Assembly: GCF_900250115.1 (NCBI RefSeq)
Contig: NZ_LT984804.1
Location: 945,301 to 1,009,300, forward strand
Origin: Cupriavidus taiwanensis
GTDB lineage: Bacteria; Pseudomonadota; Gammaproteobacteria; Burkholderiales; Burkholderiaceae
Direction: 5' to 3'
Length of the DNA stretch: 64,000 nt
In this document: one piece after another, positions 24,921 to 34,569 of the stretch
Layout of the letters: the number at the start of each line of letters is the position of its first letter
Numbering within the stretch: the first letter of the stretch is position 1
Position numbers and translations under genes: made by a program
The notes under the pieces: generated by a model
The model's input: the letters and a program-made list of their open reading frames with translations, nothing else
Database searches by the model: none
What the model was told of the DNA's origin: nothing

Positions 24921-27900
24921 ATGGCCAAACACAGCGAACGCTCTTTGCCGAGCCAGCTCGCCTTTCCCGTGGTGGGGATCGGCGCGTCGGCCGGCGGCAT
25001 CGAAGCCCTGATCGAGATTTTCGAAGGACTGCCCAGTACTACCGGGGCGGCCTACGTGCTGGTGATTCATCTCTCGCCCGACCACGCCAGCCACCTCGCC
25101 GACCTGCTGCAGGCGCGCACCAGCATGCGGGTCCAGCAGGTCACCACGTCGACGCCGATCGAGGCCAACCAGGTCTACGTGATCGCGCCGAACCACAACC
25201 TGACCATGGTGGACGGCTATCTGCGCGTCACCCCGCAGGAGCGCAGCCGGAACCGCAGCACGGCCAACATCGACCTGTTCTTCCGCTCCCTTGCCGAAGC
25301 GCACCAGCAGCGCGCGGTGTCGGTGGTGCTGTCGGGCGCGGGTTCCGACGGCTCGGTGGGACTGACCCGCGTCAAGGAGCTGGGCGGCATCGCCATCGCG
25401 CAGGAGCCGGATGATGCCGAGTACTCCAGCATGCCGCGCTCGGCGATCAGCACGGGCATGGTCGACTTCGTCGTCCGCGCCGCCGACATTCCGCAGCGCC
25501 TGATCGACCTGTGGAGCGCCGCCAGCCATATCCGGCTGCCGGCGGCGATCGACGACGTGGAATCCGCGCCGCACCACACGCCGCAGTCGGAAAGCGGCGA
25601 GCGCGCGCTGCGCGAGATCATGGTGATCCTGCGCACCCGCACCTCGCACGATTTCCGGCATTACAAGCGCGCCACGGTGCTGCGCCGCATCGAGCGCCGG
25701 CTTCAGGTCAACGGACTGACCGACCTGCAGCAGTACCGCGACTACCTGCATCTGCACCCCGAAGAGACCCCGGCGTTGCTGCAGGACATGCTGATCAGCG
25801 TGACGAATTTCTTCCGCGACAAGGAGGCCTTTGACGCGCTGCGCACGCAGGTGCTGCCGCAGCTGTTCGAGAACCGGGGCGAGGGCGAAGTGATTCGCGC
25901 CTGGACCCCTGGCTGTGCCACCGGCGAAGAAGCATATTCGCTCGCCATGCTGCTGCAGGAGGCGTCGGCGCATACACCGGAGCAGGTGTCGTTCCAGGTC
26001 TTCGCCACGGATATCGACGAGCGCGCCGTGGCCATCGCGCGCAACGGGCTGTACCCGGAGCCGATCGCCAACGACATCGAGCCCGCCCGGATCCGGCAGT
26101 TCTTCACCAAGGAAGCCTCGCACCTGCGCGTGCGCAAGGAGCTGCGCGAGCGGGTATTGTTCGCGCTGCACAACGTACTGAGCGATCCGCCGTTTTCGCG
26201 CCTGGACCTGGTTTGCTGCCGCAACCTGCTGATCTACCTGGACCGCGACGCGCAGACCGAAATCCTGCGTACCTTCCATTTCGCGCTGCGGCCCGGTGGC
26301 TACCTGTTCCTGGGCAACTCCGAAGCGGCGGACAGCGTCAGCAACCTGTTTTCGGTGGTCGACAAGAAGGCGCGCATCTACCGCGCCAACGTCGCGGTGC
26401 GCGCCGATACGCCGATGCCGCTGGCCATCGCCGGCACCACCGCGGCCCGTCCGCCGGTATCGCTGCTGCAGCCGTCGGGCAAGCGCAAGTTTTCCTTTGG
26501 CGACCTGCACCAGCGGCTGATCGAGCAGCATGCGCCGCCGAGCGTGCTGGTCAGCCGCGAATCCGATATCGTGCACCTGTCGGACCGCGCCGGGCGCTTC
26601 CTGCAATACGTCGGCGGCGAACCCTCGCACAACATCATCGCGGTGGTGCGGCCCGAGCTGCGGCTGGAGCTGCGCACCGCGATCTACCAGGCCCTGCAGA
26701 CCAACCACAGCGTCGAGGCCAGGCGCGTGCAACTGGATCGCGACGGCAAGCATTTCTTCGTCAACATGACCGCGCGCCCGGTGCACGACGCCGAAGCCAA
26801 TGGCGACTTTGTGCTGGTGCTGTTCGACGAGGTCGAAGACAGCATGAGCGCCGCGCCGACCAGCCAGCCGGGCGAGGAGCGCGACCCGATGATCGCGCAG
26901 CTGGAGCGCGAGTTGCAGCGCACCAAGGAACAGCTGCAAGCCACCATCGAGCAGTCCGAGACCTCGACCGAAGAGCTGAAGGCCTCCAACGAAGAGCTGC
27001 AGGCGATCAACGAAGAGCTGCGCTCGGCCACCGAGGAACTGGAAACCAGCAAGGAAGAGCTGCAATCGATCAACGAGGAACTCACCACGGTCAATGCCGA
27101 GCTGAAGTCCAAGGTCGAGGAAACCGGCAAGATCAACGACGACCTGCAGAACCTGATCACGGCCAACGACATCGGCACGGTGTTTGTCGACCGCAGCATG
27201 TGCATCAAGCGCTTTACCCCGCGCGCGACCGATGTCTTCAGCATCATTCCGTCCGACATCGGCCGTTCGCTGCTCGACATCACCCACCGGCTCGAGTACG
27301 ACAAGCTCGCCGACGATGCCGCCGAGGCCTTCGACTCGCTGCGCCTGATCGAACGCGAAGTGCGCAGCAACGACGGCCGCTGGTACCTGGCGCGCTTCCT
27401 GCCCTATCGCACCACCGAGGACCGCATCGACGGCGCGGTGCTTTCCTTCATCGACATCACCTCGCGGCGCGCCGCCGAGGAGCGCCTGCGCGAAGGCGAA
27501 AAGCGCATGAACATCGTCGCCGAGAGCACGCGCGACTACGCCATCATCACCTTCGACGACCAGGGCCGCGTCAACAGCTGGAACACCGGTGCCGAGCGCA
27601 TCTTCGGCGTCGGCGAGGCCGACATGCTGGGCTTGCCGGCGGAGGTGCTGTACACCCCGGAGGACCGCGCCGCGGGCGTGCCGCAGGAAGAGATGGCGCA
27701 GGCGCGCATGTACGGCCGGGTCGAGGAAGACCGCTGGCACGTGCGCAAGGACGGCAGCCGCTTCCGCACCACCGGCGTGCTGTCGCGGCTGGACAAGGGC
27801 GGCGTCAGCGGCTTCGCCAAGATCATGCGCGACCTCGACGAACTGGCGCTGACCCGCATTGCCACGCGCACCGTGCGTCCCGGCGATGGCGCCGGCGTGC

Positions 27901-29033
27901 CGGGCATCGAATCCATGGACGGGCGCGCCGAACGGCTGCGCGACGAATTCCTCGCGGTGGTGTCACATGAACTGAAGCATCCGCTCAACCTGATCAGCGC
28001 CAGCGCGGAGCTGATCAGCCGTTCTCCCGACGCGCGCGGCAGCGACGTGATCCAGCGTGCCGCCGCCACCATCCGGCGCACGGTGATGGGCCAGGCGCAT
28101 ATCATCGACGACCTGCTCGACATGTCGCGGCTGCGTACCGGCAAGCTGTCGATCGCGCATGCGCCGCTGGACTGGAGCGAGGTGGTCGCCCGGGTCTGCA
28201 GCGCCATCGAAGAGGAAGTCGCGCGCAAGCAGATCGCGCTGGAGCGCTCGCTGCCGGCGCGGCCGGTGATGATCGACGCGGACCTTACCCGGATCGAGCA
28301 GATCGTGTGGAACCTGGTCAGCAACGCCATCAAGTACACCGGTGCCGGCGGCACCATCCAGGTGTCGCTGACGCAGGCGAACGGCCAGGGTGTGCTCGAG
28401 GTGCGCGACACCGGCGCCGGCATCGATGCGCAGAGCCTGCCGCATATCTTCGACATGTTCCGCCAGGGCGCGGCGCCGTCCGCGCGCAAGGGCGGGCTGG
28501 GCATCGGCCTGTCGCTGGTGCGGGAGCTGGTCACGGTGCAGGGCGGGAAGGTGCAGGCCGAGTCCGAGGGGCCGGGCAAGGGCTCGTTGTTTACCGTGTC
28601 GTTCCCGCTTTGCGCCAGCGTTCCGCTGGAGGATGGCGCCAGCCAGGCGTCGACGCGGCCGCTCGCGAACACCACCATCCTGCTGGTCGACGATGATCCC
28701 GGCACGGTCGAGACCTTCAAGCTGTTGCTGGAAATGGAAGGCGCGCATGTCAGGGTCGCCACCAGCGCGCAGGACGCCATGCACCAGCTCGAGACGCTGC
28801 GTCCCGACCTGCTGTTGTCGGACATCGGCATGCCGGACATGGATGGCCTGGAGTTCATCCGGGCGATCCGTAACAACCAGCAGCTCAGCAAGCTGACCGC
28901 GTTCGCGCTCAGCGGCTACGGGCGCCCCGACGATATCCGGCGCTCGATGCATGCGGGCTTCGATGCCCACCTGACCAAGCCGGTCTCGCTCGATGCGCTG
29001 ATCAACGCCATCGAGGAACTGCGCGCCAGCTAG
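24921..29033 (+). CDS. CheB-CheR-PAS hybrid sensor histidine kinase with receiver
   Basis: This 1370-residue protein combines, in order: a CheB methylesterase domain (about 15-205, VVGIGASAGGIEAL), a CheR methyltransferase (about 225-490; the SAM loop WTPGCATGEEAYSLAM contains Gly331), a PAS-like region, a long coiled coil of EEL repeats (about 650-740), two further PAS domains, a HisKA domain with His1016 in VVSHELKHPLN, an HATPase domain (NLVSNAIKYT, GLGIGLSLV) and a C-terminal receiver with Asp1301 in LSDIGMPDMDG. Such proteins are known stress-sensing relatives of chemotaxis adaptation enzymes. No membrane segment is seen, so it is cytoplasmic. The ATG at 24921 has no obvious ribosome site; coupling to the gene before is possible. 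Confidence 0.93.
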   Translation: MAKHSERSLPSQLAFPVVGIGASAGGIEALIEIFEGLPSTTGAAYVLVIHLSPDHASHLADLLQARTSMRVQQVTTSTPIEANQVYVIAPNHNLTMVDGYLRVTPQERSRNRSTANIDLFFRSLAEAHQQRAVSVVLSGAGSDGSVGLTRVKELGGIAIAQEPDDAEYSSMPRSAISTGMVDFVVRAADIPQRLIDLWSAASHIRLPAAIDDVESAPHHTPQSESGERALREIMVILRTRTSHDFRHYKRATVLRRIERRLQVNGLTDLQQYRDYLHLHPEETPALLQDMLISVTNFFRDKEAFDALRTQVLPQLFENRGEGEVIRAWTPGCATGEEAYSLAMLLQEASAHTPEQVSFQVFATDIDERAVAIARNGLYPEPIANDIEPARIRQFFTKEASHLRVRKELRERVLFALHNVLSDPPFSRLDLVCCRNLLIYLDRDAQTEILRTFHFALRPGGYLFLGNSEAADSVSNLFSVVDKKARIYRANVAVRADTPMPLAIAGTTAARPPVSLLQPSGKRKFSFGDLHQRLIEQHAPPSVLVSRESDIVHLSDRAGRFLQYVGGEPSHNIIAVVRPELRLELRTAIYQALQTNHSVEARRVQLDRDGKHFFVNMTARPVHDAEANGDFVLVLFDEVEDSMSAAPTSQPGEERDPMIAQLERELQRTKEQLQATIEQSETSTEELKASNEELQAINEELRSATEELETSKEELQSINEELTTVNAELKSKVEETGKINDDLQNLITANDIGTVFVDRSMCIKRFTPRATDVFSIIPSDIGRSLLDITHRLEYDKLADDAAEAFDSLRLIEREVRSNDGRWYLARFLPYRTTEDRIDGAVLSFIDITSRRAAEERLREGEKRMNIVAESTRDYAIITFDDQGRVNSWNTGAERIFGVGEADMLGLPAEVLYTPEDRAAGVPQEEMAQARMYGRVEEDRWHVRKDGSRFRTTGVLSRLDKGGVSGFAKIMRDLDELALTRIATRTVRPGDGAGVPGIESMDGRAERLRDEFLAVVSHELKHPLNLISASAELISRSPDARGSDVIQRAAATIRRTVMGQAHIIDDLLDMSRLRTGKLSIAHAPLDWSEVVARVCSAIEEEVARKQIALERSLPARPVMIDADLTRIEQIVWNLVSNAIKYTGAGGTIQVSLTQANGQGVLEVRDTGAGIDAQSLPHIFDMFRQGAAPSARKGGLGIGLSLVRELVTVQGGKVQAESEGPGKGSLFTVSFPLCASVPLEDGASQASTRPLANTTILLVDDDPGTVETFKLLLEMEGAHVRVATSAQDAMHQLETLRPDLLLSDIGMPDMDGLEFIRAIRNNQQLSKLTAFALSGYGRPDDIRRSMHAGFDAHLTKPVSLDALINAIEELRAS

Positions 29034-29045
29034 CGCGCAGGCCCC

Positions 29046-29071
29046 GCGCGGCAGCGCATCCGCTGCCGCGC
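29046..29071. terminator. Bidirectional hairpin between kinase and tauC
   Basis: GCGCGGCAGCG (29046-29056) and CGCTGCCGCGC (29061-29071) form a perfect 11-bp stem with the loop CATC. It lies between the convergent stops at 29033 and 29075 and can serve both transcripts. Confidence 0.65.
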
Positions 29072-29074
29072 CGC

Positions 29075-29947
29075 TTACATCCGGCCCTTCCAGGGCACCA
29101 GCCACTTGGCCAGCTTGCGCATCAGCAGGTCGAACACGTAGGCGATCAGCCCGATCAGCACGATGCCCATGATCACCACGTCGGTACGCAGGAAGTTGGA
29201 CGCGTTGAGCACCATCTGGCCCAGTCCGGCCGTGGCCGCCACCATCTCGGCGGCGACCAGCGTGGTCCAGCCGAAACCGATGGCGATGCGCATGCCGGTC
29301 AGGATATCGGGCAGCGCCGCCGGGATCACCACATGGCGCACCACCTGCCAGGGGCTCGCGCCCATCGAGTAGGCGGCGTTGATCTGCTCGATCGTGACCG
29401 AGCGCACGCCCGCCTGCGCCGACATCGCCAGCGGCGCGAAGCAGGCCAGGAAGATCAGCAGCACCTTCGAGGTCTCGTCGATGCCGAACCAGATCACGAT
29501 CAGCGGCAGGTAGGCCAGCGGCGGCAGCGGGCGGTAGAACTCGATCGGCGGATCGAAGATGCCGCGGGCGATGCGCGACACGCCCATCATCACGCCGATC
29601 GGCACCGCGGTGGCGACCGCCAGCGCGAAGGCGCCGAACACGCGCAGCATGCTGGCGGCAAAATGCTCGGTCAGCGGCTGGCCGCCCTGCAGATTGCCCT
29701 GCCAGGCATCGATGAAGGCGGTGAAGATCGACTCGGGCGTGGGCAGGAACAGCGGCGGCAGCCAGCGCAGGTGGCTGGCCAGCCACCAGAGCGCCAGCAG
29801 CAGCACCACGGTGATGGTGGAAATGCGCGAGCTCGAGCCCTCGCCCGGCAGGCGATAGCCCGACACGGTCTTCATGGGGCGGCTGGCCGCGGTCGGGCCC
29901 GCCGCGGCGGCAGGCGGCGGTTCGATGCGTTGGACGGTAGCGGACAT
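29075..29947 (-). CDS. tauC: Taurine ABC transporter permease TauC
   Basis: The 290-residue inner-membrane protein has six predicted helices and the ABC permease EAA loop (AAYSMGASPWQVVRHVVIPAALPDI over two blocks). PTPESIFTAFIDAW and FYRPLPPLAYLPLIVIWFGI are typical of SsuC/TauC permeases. The ATG at 29947 follows GAGGAGAAG and lies 10 bases after the tauB stop; an in-frame codon at 29971 would sit inside tauB. The taurine assignment comes from the companion TauA. It is the last gene of the block and ends at a strong hairpin. Confidence 0.87.
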   Translation of the reverse strand: MSATVQRIEPPPAAAAGPTAASRPMKTVSGYRLPGEGSSSRISTITVVLLLALWWLASHLRWLPPLFLPTPESIFTAFIDAWQGNLQGGQPLTEHFAASMLRVFGAFALAVATAVPIGVMMGVSRIARGIFDPPIEFYRPLPPLAYLPLIVIWFGIDETSKVLLIFLACFAPLAMSAQAGVRSVTIEQINAAYSMGASPWQVVRHVVIPAALPDILTGMRIAIGFGWTTLVAAEMVAATAGLGQMVLNASNFLRTDVVIMGIVLIGLIAYVFDLLMRKLAKWLVPWKGRM

Positions 29948-29957
29948 CTGCTTCTCC

Positions 29958-30734
29958 TCAGGCGGTGGCATGGATCAGGTCAACGATCTCTTCGCGGTAG
30001 CGGATGAACTCGGGGTCGGACTTGACCGCGCGGGCGTCGCCGCATTCGATGAAACGGCGCGCGAACGGCAGTTCATAGGTATGGGCGATGCGCCCGGGCG
30101 AGGGCGTCATCACGATCAGGCGCGTGGCCAGGAACAGCGCCTCTTCCACGCTGTGCGTGATGAAGAAGACGATCTTCTGCTCGCGCGCCCACAGCTTCAG
30201 GATCAGCGCCTGGATCGACTCGCGCGTGAGCGCGTCGAGCGCGCCCAGCGGCTCGTCCATCAGCATCACCGCCGGATCGCAGGCGAGCGCGCGCGCAATC
30301 CCCACGCGCTGCTGCATGCCGCCCGAGAGCTGGTAGACCGGCTTGGCGGCGACGCTTTCCAGTCCTACCGCGGCCAGCTTTTCATGGGCGATGCGCAGCC
30401 GCTCGGCACGATTGACGCCGCGCAGGCGCAGGCCCAGCGCGACGTTGTCCTCGACGCTGAGCCATGGCATCAGCGCGTGCTTCTGGAACACCACGCCGCG
30501 CTCGGCGCCGGGCCCGTGCACGGGCTTGCCGCTCAGCCGGATCTCGCCCTCCGACGGCTCCATGAAGCCTGCAATGCATGACAGCAGGGTGGTCTTGCCG
30601 CAGCCCGAGGCACCCAGCGCGACCACGAAATCGCCGCGCTCCATGGTGAGGTTGACCTGCGACAGTGCCAGCGTCTTCGCGCCGCCGGCCGTGCCGTAGT
30701 TGACACTGACATTATCGATTTCGAGTTGGTACAT
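29958..30734 (-). CDS. tauB: Taurine ABC transporter ATP-binding protein TauB
   Basis: A 258-residue ABC ATPase with the Walker A motif [11 protein letters not shown], the Q-loop [14 protein letters not shown], the signature [15 protein letters not shown], Walker [17 protein letters not shown] and the switch histidine in [13 protein letters not shown]. The LDALTR D-loop is typical of the nitrate/sulfonate/taurine subgroup. It powers uptake through TauC. The ATG at 30734 gives [14 protein letters not shown], the usual TauB start. Spacing of 82 bases after tauA and 10 before tauC indicates one operon. Confidence 0.88.
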   Translation of the reverse strand: MYQLEIDNVSVNYGTAGGAKTLALSQVNLTMERGDFVVALGASGCGKTTLLSCIAGFMEPSEGEIRLSGKPVHGPGAERGVVFQKHALMPWLSVEDNVALGLRLRGVNRAERLRIAHEKLAAVGLESVAAKPVYQLSGGMQQRVGIARALACDPAVMLMDEPLGALDALTRESIQALILKLWAREQKIVFFITHSVEEALFLATRLIVMTPSPGRIAHTYELPFARRFIECGDARAVKSDPEFIRYREEIVDLIHATA

Positions 30735-30816
30735 GATGGGCTTCCGCAACAGGATCTCCGGGACCGCCGCATGAAGAAGGGGGAGCGGCGGCCAGCTTCA
30801 GCGACAGGGTGCGCCG

Positions 30817-31833
30817 TCAGCGCAACGCCCGCCTTGCCCATTCCGCGTTGACGCCGGGGCCGTAGTCCGGCAGCACGGTCTGGATGGTGCCCTGCTCCTT
30901 GAGGAACTGCGCCGCCGACTGCAGCGCGCGCGCCGCGCCGCCGCCGAGCCAGCGCTCGGAGACCTGTTCCTGCAGCGTGGGGAAGCTGTACAGCGCCATG
31001 CTCGCCGGCACGGTCTCGGGCTTGGCGCCGGAGACCCTGGCCACGGCCTTGACCATGGGCGAATCCGCGGTCCACGAGGCCTTGTTGTTGCGGTAGCCTT
31101 CATCCGCCGCGGCCAGCACGCGCACCAGCTTGACCATGAACTCGGGGTTCTCGCGCGCGAACTTCTTGTTGGCGATCATGCCGTCGAAGGTCGCCTTGCC
31201 GGTGTCGGCGGCAATCTGCCCGGAGGTGGTCAGCACCGTGCCGGATTGCTTGAGCTTGGCCAGCACCGGATCCCAGATGAAGGTGGCGTCGATATCGCCG
31301 CGCTCCCATGCGGCCGCCACCTCGGGCGGGCGCATATTGACGATGCGCACGTCCTTCGGATTGATCCTGGCGCGCTCCAGTGCGACCAGCGTGTGGTAGT
31401 GCGTGGTCGACACGAACGGCACGCCGATGCGCTTGCCCTTCAGGTCGGCAACGCTGGCGATCTTGCTGCCGTTGCGCGCGACCATGGCTTCGGCGGCGTT
31501 GATGTCGTCCAGGATCCAGAACAGCTCGACATCCAGTCCTTGCGACAGCGCCGAGGCGATCGGCGAGGTGCCGGCTTCGCCGATGGCGATCTGGCCCGAG
31601 GCCATGGCGCGGATCACGTCGCCGCCGCCGCCGAACTGCCGGAACGAGACCGTGTAGCCGGTCTGCTTTTCCAGCTCCTTCATGTCCTGCGCGTAGCGCC
31701 AGGGCACGACCATGTCCTGGTAAGCAATCACTACATTCTTGCTTTGGGCCGGTGCGGCCTGCACGGTCTGTGCGGCCGGCGCCAGCGCCGCCGCCAGGGC
31801 GAAATACATCGCGATCTGCTTGATCCACCGCAT
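30817..31833 (-). CDS. tauA: Taurine ABC transporter substrate-binding protein TauA
   Basis: The 338-residue periplasmic protein has a Sec signal peptide (MRWIKQIAMYFALAAALA, cleavage near VQAAPAQ) and follows TauA closely: NVVIAYQDMVVPWRYAQ, FGGGGDVIRAMASGQIAIGE, GTSPIASALSQ, KRIGVPFVSTTHYHTLVAL and RGDIDATFIWDPVLAKL. It delivers taurine or a similar sulfonate to TauBC. It begins the tauABC run. The taurine dioxygenase gene tauD that often completes the operon is absent here; a TauD/TfdA relative occurs separately at 46539 in another setting. Confidence 0.87.
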   Translation of the reverse strand: MRWIKQIAMYFALAAALAPAAQTVQAAPAQSKNVVIAYQDMVVPWRYAQDMKELEKQTGYTVSFRQFGGGGDVIRAMASGQIAIGEAGTSPIASALSQGLDVELFWILDDINAAEAMVARNGSKIASVADLKGKRIGVPFVSTTHYHTLVALERARINPKDVRIVNMRPPEVAAAWERGDIDATFIWDPVLAKLKQSGTVLTTSGQIAADTGKATFDGMIANKKFARENPEFMVKLVRVLAAADEGYRNNKASWTADSPMVKAVARVSGAKPETVPASMALYSFPTLQEQVSERWLGGGAARALQSAAQFLKEQGTIQTVLPDYGPGVNAEWARRALR

Positions 31834-32059
31834 GGTTGTGCTCCTCGGATGAGAAATGGGTTTGGGGGTCACGGCTTTATAGGTGAGCCGGATTCCGGGC
31901 CTATAGGACCAGTTGCCCGGATTCGCTGGGGCCAGAACCGGCCGCGCGCGCGCAGCCCGCGCCGGGCCGCGGGGAGCGGTGGCGCGGGACTGCGTCAATC
32001 ATGGAATTCCTGTACCGGCCGCGGCCGGAGCCGGGGTCGCGCCAGAGGCGCTCCGGCGC

Positions 32060-33040
32060 TCAGGCGCTCAGGGAGAACCCGGAGTCGAAGGTCTGGCGCA
32101 CATCGAGCCGCTGCCTGAGCAGGCCGGCCTTCAGGTAGAAATCCGCGGTGCGCTGCTGCTCGGCGATCAGGCCCGCGTCGATGCTGCGCCACTGCGTGCG
32201 GCGCCGCTCGAATTGCAGCCGCGCCGCCTGCGGCGAGATGCCGATGATGCGGGCCAGCGTTGCCGAGAACTCCGGCACATGCTGGTAGGACCACTGCTGC
32301 GCGCGCACCACGCGGTGCAGGAAGTCCTGCAGCACCGCGCGCTTGCCTGCCAGCGCGGCCTCGGTCGCGGCCAGGTAGCTGAGGCCCGACCACAGTCCGC
32401 GGCCGTTGACCAGCACGCGCGCGTGCTGGCTGGTTTCCGCCATCGCGGTATAGGGCTCCCAGGTGGCCCAGGCATCGATCGAGCCGCTGCTCAGCGCCAG
32501 CTTGGCATCCGCCGGCGGCAGGAAGCGCAGGTTGGCGTTGTCCGGTTTCAGTCCGGCCGATTCCAGCGCCTTGAGCGCGATCAGGTGCCCGATCGAGCCA
32601 CGGTTGGTGCCGATGCTCTTGCCTTTCAGGTCTGCCGCCTGCCGCAGTGGCGAGTCGGGTCGCACCAGCACTGCGGTGCCGTAAGGGTCAGAGCGGTTCG
32701 CGCCGATCAGCCTGATGCGCGTGCCCGCGGCCAGCGCGAAGATGGCTGGCGCATCGCCGATCGGGCCGCTGTCGACCGCGCCCGCGTTGAGCGCCTCGGC
32801 CAGCGGTGCCGCGGCGGGAAACTCGGTCCACTGGATCTCGTAGGCCAGGCCCTCGAGCGCGTTCGCGGATTCGAGCAGCGCGCGCAGGCCGCCTTTCTGG
32901 TCGCCGGCCTTCAGCACCGGGCGGACCTGTGCATGGGCATCGCCGGCGGCGAAAGTGGTGAAGGTGAGGAGGGGGCCGGAGGCAAGCGCGGCCGTGGCGG
33001 CGGCGCCGCGGCGCAGGAACTGGCGTCGGGAAGCGGTCAT
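32060..33040 (-). CDS. Sulfonate-type ABC substrate-binding protein with Tat signal (SsuA-like)
   Basis: The 326-residue protein starts MTASRRQFLRRGAAATAAL, a twin-arginine signal (SRRQFLR). The mature part matches aliphatic-sulfonate binding proteins: LKAGDQKGGLRALLESA, WTEFPAAAPLAEALNAGAVDSG, GDAPAIFALAAG, LKGKSIGTNRGSIGHLIALKAL and AWATWEPYTAMAE. It lies 226 bases upstream of tauA on the same strand and has no permease or ATPase of its own, so it may feed TauBC as a second receptor. Tat export would mean folding in the cytoplasm. The substrate is probably an alkane sulfonate, by family only. Confidence 0.85.
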   Translation of the reverse strand: MTASRRQFLRRGAAATAALASGPLLTFTTFAAGDAHAQVRPVLKAGDQKGGLRALLESANALEGLAYEIQWTEFPAAAPLAEALNAGAVDSGPIGDAPAIFALAAGTRIRLIGANRSDPYGTAVLVRPDSPLRQAADLKGKSIGTNRGSIGHLIALKALESAGLKPDNANLRFLPPADAKLALSSGSIDAWATWEPYTAMAETSQHARVLVNGRGLWSGLSYLAATEAALAGKRAVLQDFLHRVVRAQQWSYQHVPEFSATLARIIGISPQAARLQFERRRTQWRSIDAGLIAEQQRTADFYLKAGLLRQRLDVRQTFDSGFSLSA

Positions 33041-33159
33041 GGCGTTCGGGTGTTCAATATCGGAACCCCCGAACGTACGCGTGCCTCGCCCGCGCACCAA
33101 CGAATAAATCCGCGCTTCGATATGCGTGGTGGGGGCGGGCAGGGCGGCCGCGGATGCGC

Positions 33160-34569
33160 TCAGTCGAGTCCGGTGGACTCGGCGGGATCCCGTTGCGAAC
33201 GGATGTCCTCCGGACTGAGCAGGATGTAGCCCAGCGACTTGAGCAGCTGCACGGCCTCCAGTTCGGCGTCGAGATACACCGGGCGTTCCGGGGTGCGCGC
33301 GCGCTGCGCTGGCGGCGGCCACGGGGTGCCGCCGTGCGCGGCCAATGACGCCAGCGGCGCCGTGTCCTGCAGCCAGCGCGCGGTCAGGATGCGGCAATGC
33401 TCCAGGTTGGCTTTCCACGACACGTCGACGGCCGCATTGAACCGGCCGGTGCAAAGGCGCAGCCGCTTCAGCGCTTTCAGCCAGCCGACGAAGGCCTCGG
33501 GCTCGGCCGGCTGGTAGCCGCGCAGCAGGGTCGCGAGATAGTCCTGCGCCGTGCCGCCGTCGAGCGCCGGGTCGTCGTCGAGCACGGCAATTTCAAGCGC
33601 CACGTGCTTGCGGCCGTCGTGGTCATAGATCGCGCATTCGCTATCGACCACGCCTTCGCGCAGCAGCTCGCACAGCAGCGCCCAGGCCCTGGGGTTCCTG
33701 TCGAGCCGGCTTTCCAGCGTGGGGTCGATGCGGGCGAGCAGTTCCGGCATGGTGCGCACCTCGCCGGACTGGGCCGCCGCCGCGAACGCCATCGCGTTGG
33801 CGGAAGGCTTGTCCCCGTGTGCAATCCGTTGCAGCGAGGCATCCTTGAGTTCGCCGATTTCCGCGGCGGTGTCCACCGCGTGCATCCACGCATAGTCCTC
33901 CAGGCTGGCGCACAGCCTGCGCGCGGCCCGCGCCAGCTGGCCGGCCAGCGACTGGACAAAACCGGTGCACAGCGCGCAGCGGCATTCGAGCCGGCCCGCG
34001 TGCAGGAAGCCGGCATAGAGCCGCTCCTGGTGTCCGCACTGCGCGCATTCGAGCGAAAAGCCGCCCTGGCGCCCCGGCCGCTGCGATGCCAGCAAGCCAT
34101 CGACCTGATACTGCGCCCGGCCACCGCAGCACGGGCACAGCCACTGCAGCTTGTGCGCGCCGTCGCGCGCCGCGGCGGCGCGCTCGAACTGGCGCGCGAT
34201 GGCGCTGCGCGGGATGCCCTGGGCGCGCCCGACCACATCGGCGCAATGGCCCCAGTAGCAGTACGAGTGCGCCAGCGCAGCCTGTTCCGCGGACAGTTGC
34301 CGCAGTGCCGGCAGCATGGCCGCGTTGCGGCGGATCTCAGGCGCGAGCGCGTCGATCAGCTCCGGCCCGCCCGGCATCGCGGCCTCGAGGGCGGCGCGGC
34401 TTTGCTCCAGGAAATCGGGCACGTAGACCCGGCGGATGAAATCCTCGTTCTCCAGCCAGAACAGGTGGCCCGGAAGCGCTTCCAGTGCCTCGATGCCGTC
34501 CCTGACTTCGGTCATGCCGGCACAGGCGAGAAACGTGAACGGCTTGCTGAACAGGAATTGGTCTGTCAT
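33160..34569 (-). CDS. Large cysteine-rich protein of unknown function
   Basis: The 469-residue product (start MTDQFLFSKPFTFLACAG, no signal peptide) is not recognised. A central region carries paired CxxC motifs, WLCPCCGGRAQ, LECAQCGHQE and CRCALCTG, likely one or two zinc ribbons of the type seen in FdhE-like and rubredoxin-like proteins. The flanking parts are helical, and a late segment reads HVALEIAVLDDDPALDGGTA. It is the most upstream gene of the minus-strand sulfonate block, 119 bases before the SsuA-like gene, but a link to sulfonate use is only positional. The ATG at 34569 was chosen because upstream residues look unrelated. Confidence 0.7.
   Translation of the reverse strand: MTDQFLFSKPFTFLACAGMTEVRDGIEALEALPGHLFWLENEDFIRRVYVPDFLEQSRAALEAAMPGGPELIDALAPEIRRNAAMLPALRQLSAEQAALAHSYCYWGHCADVVGRAQGIPRSAIARQFERAAAARDGAHKLQWLCPCCGGRAQYQVDGLLASQRPGRQGGFSLECAQCGHQERLYAGFLHAGRLECRCALCTGFVQSLAGQLARAARRLCASLEDYAWMHAVDTAAEIGELKDASLQRIAHGDKPSANAMAFAAAAQSGEVRTMPELLARIDPTLESRLDRNPRAWALLCELLREGVVDSECAIYDHDGRKHVALEIAVLDDDPALDGGTAQDYLATLLRGYQPAEPEAFVGWLKALKRLRLCTGRFNAAVDVSWKANLEHCRILTARWLQDTAPLASLAAHGGTPWPPPAQRARTPERPVYLDAELEAVQLLKSLGYILLSPEDIRSQRDPAESTGLD

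Noticed and set aside
24903..27740. 945-codon open frame on the minus strand opposite the CheB-CheR kinase
   Set aside because: It is the shadow of a GC-rich gene: its translation is low-complexity Arg/His/Leu/Gly-rich with no domain, while the plus frame has a full set of known domains.
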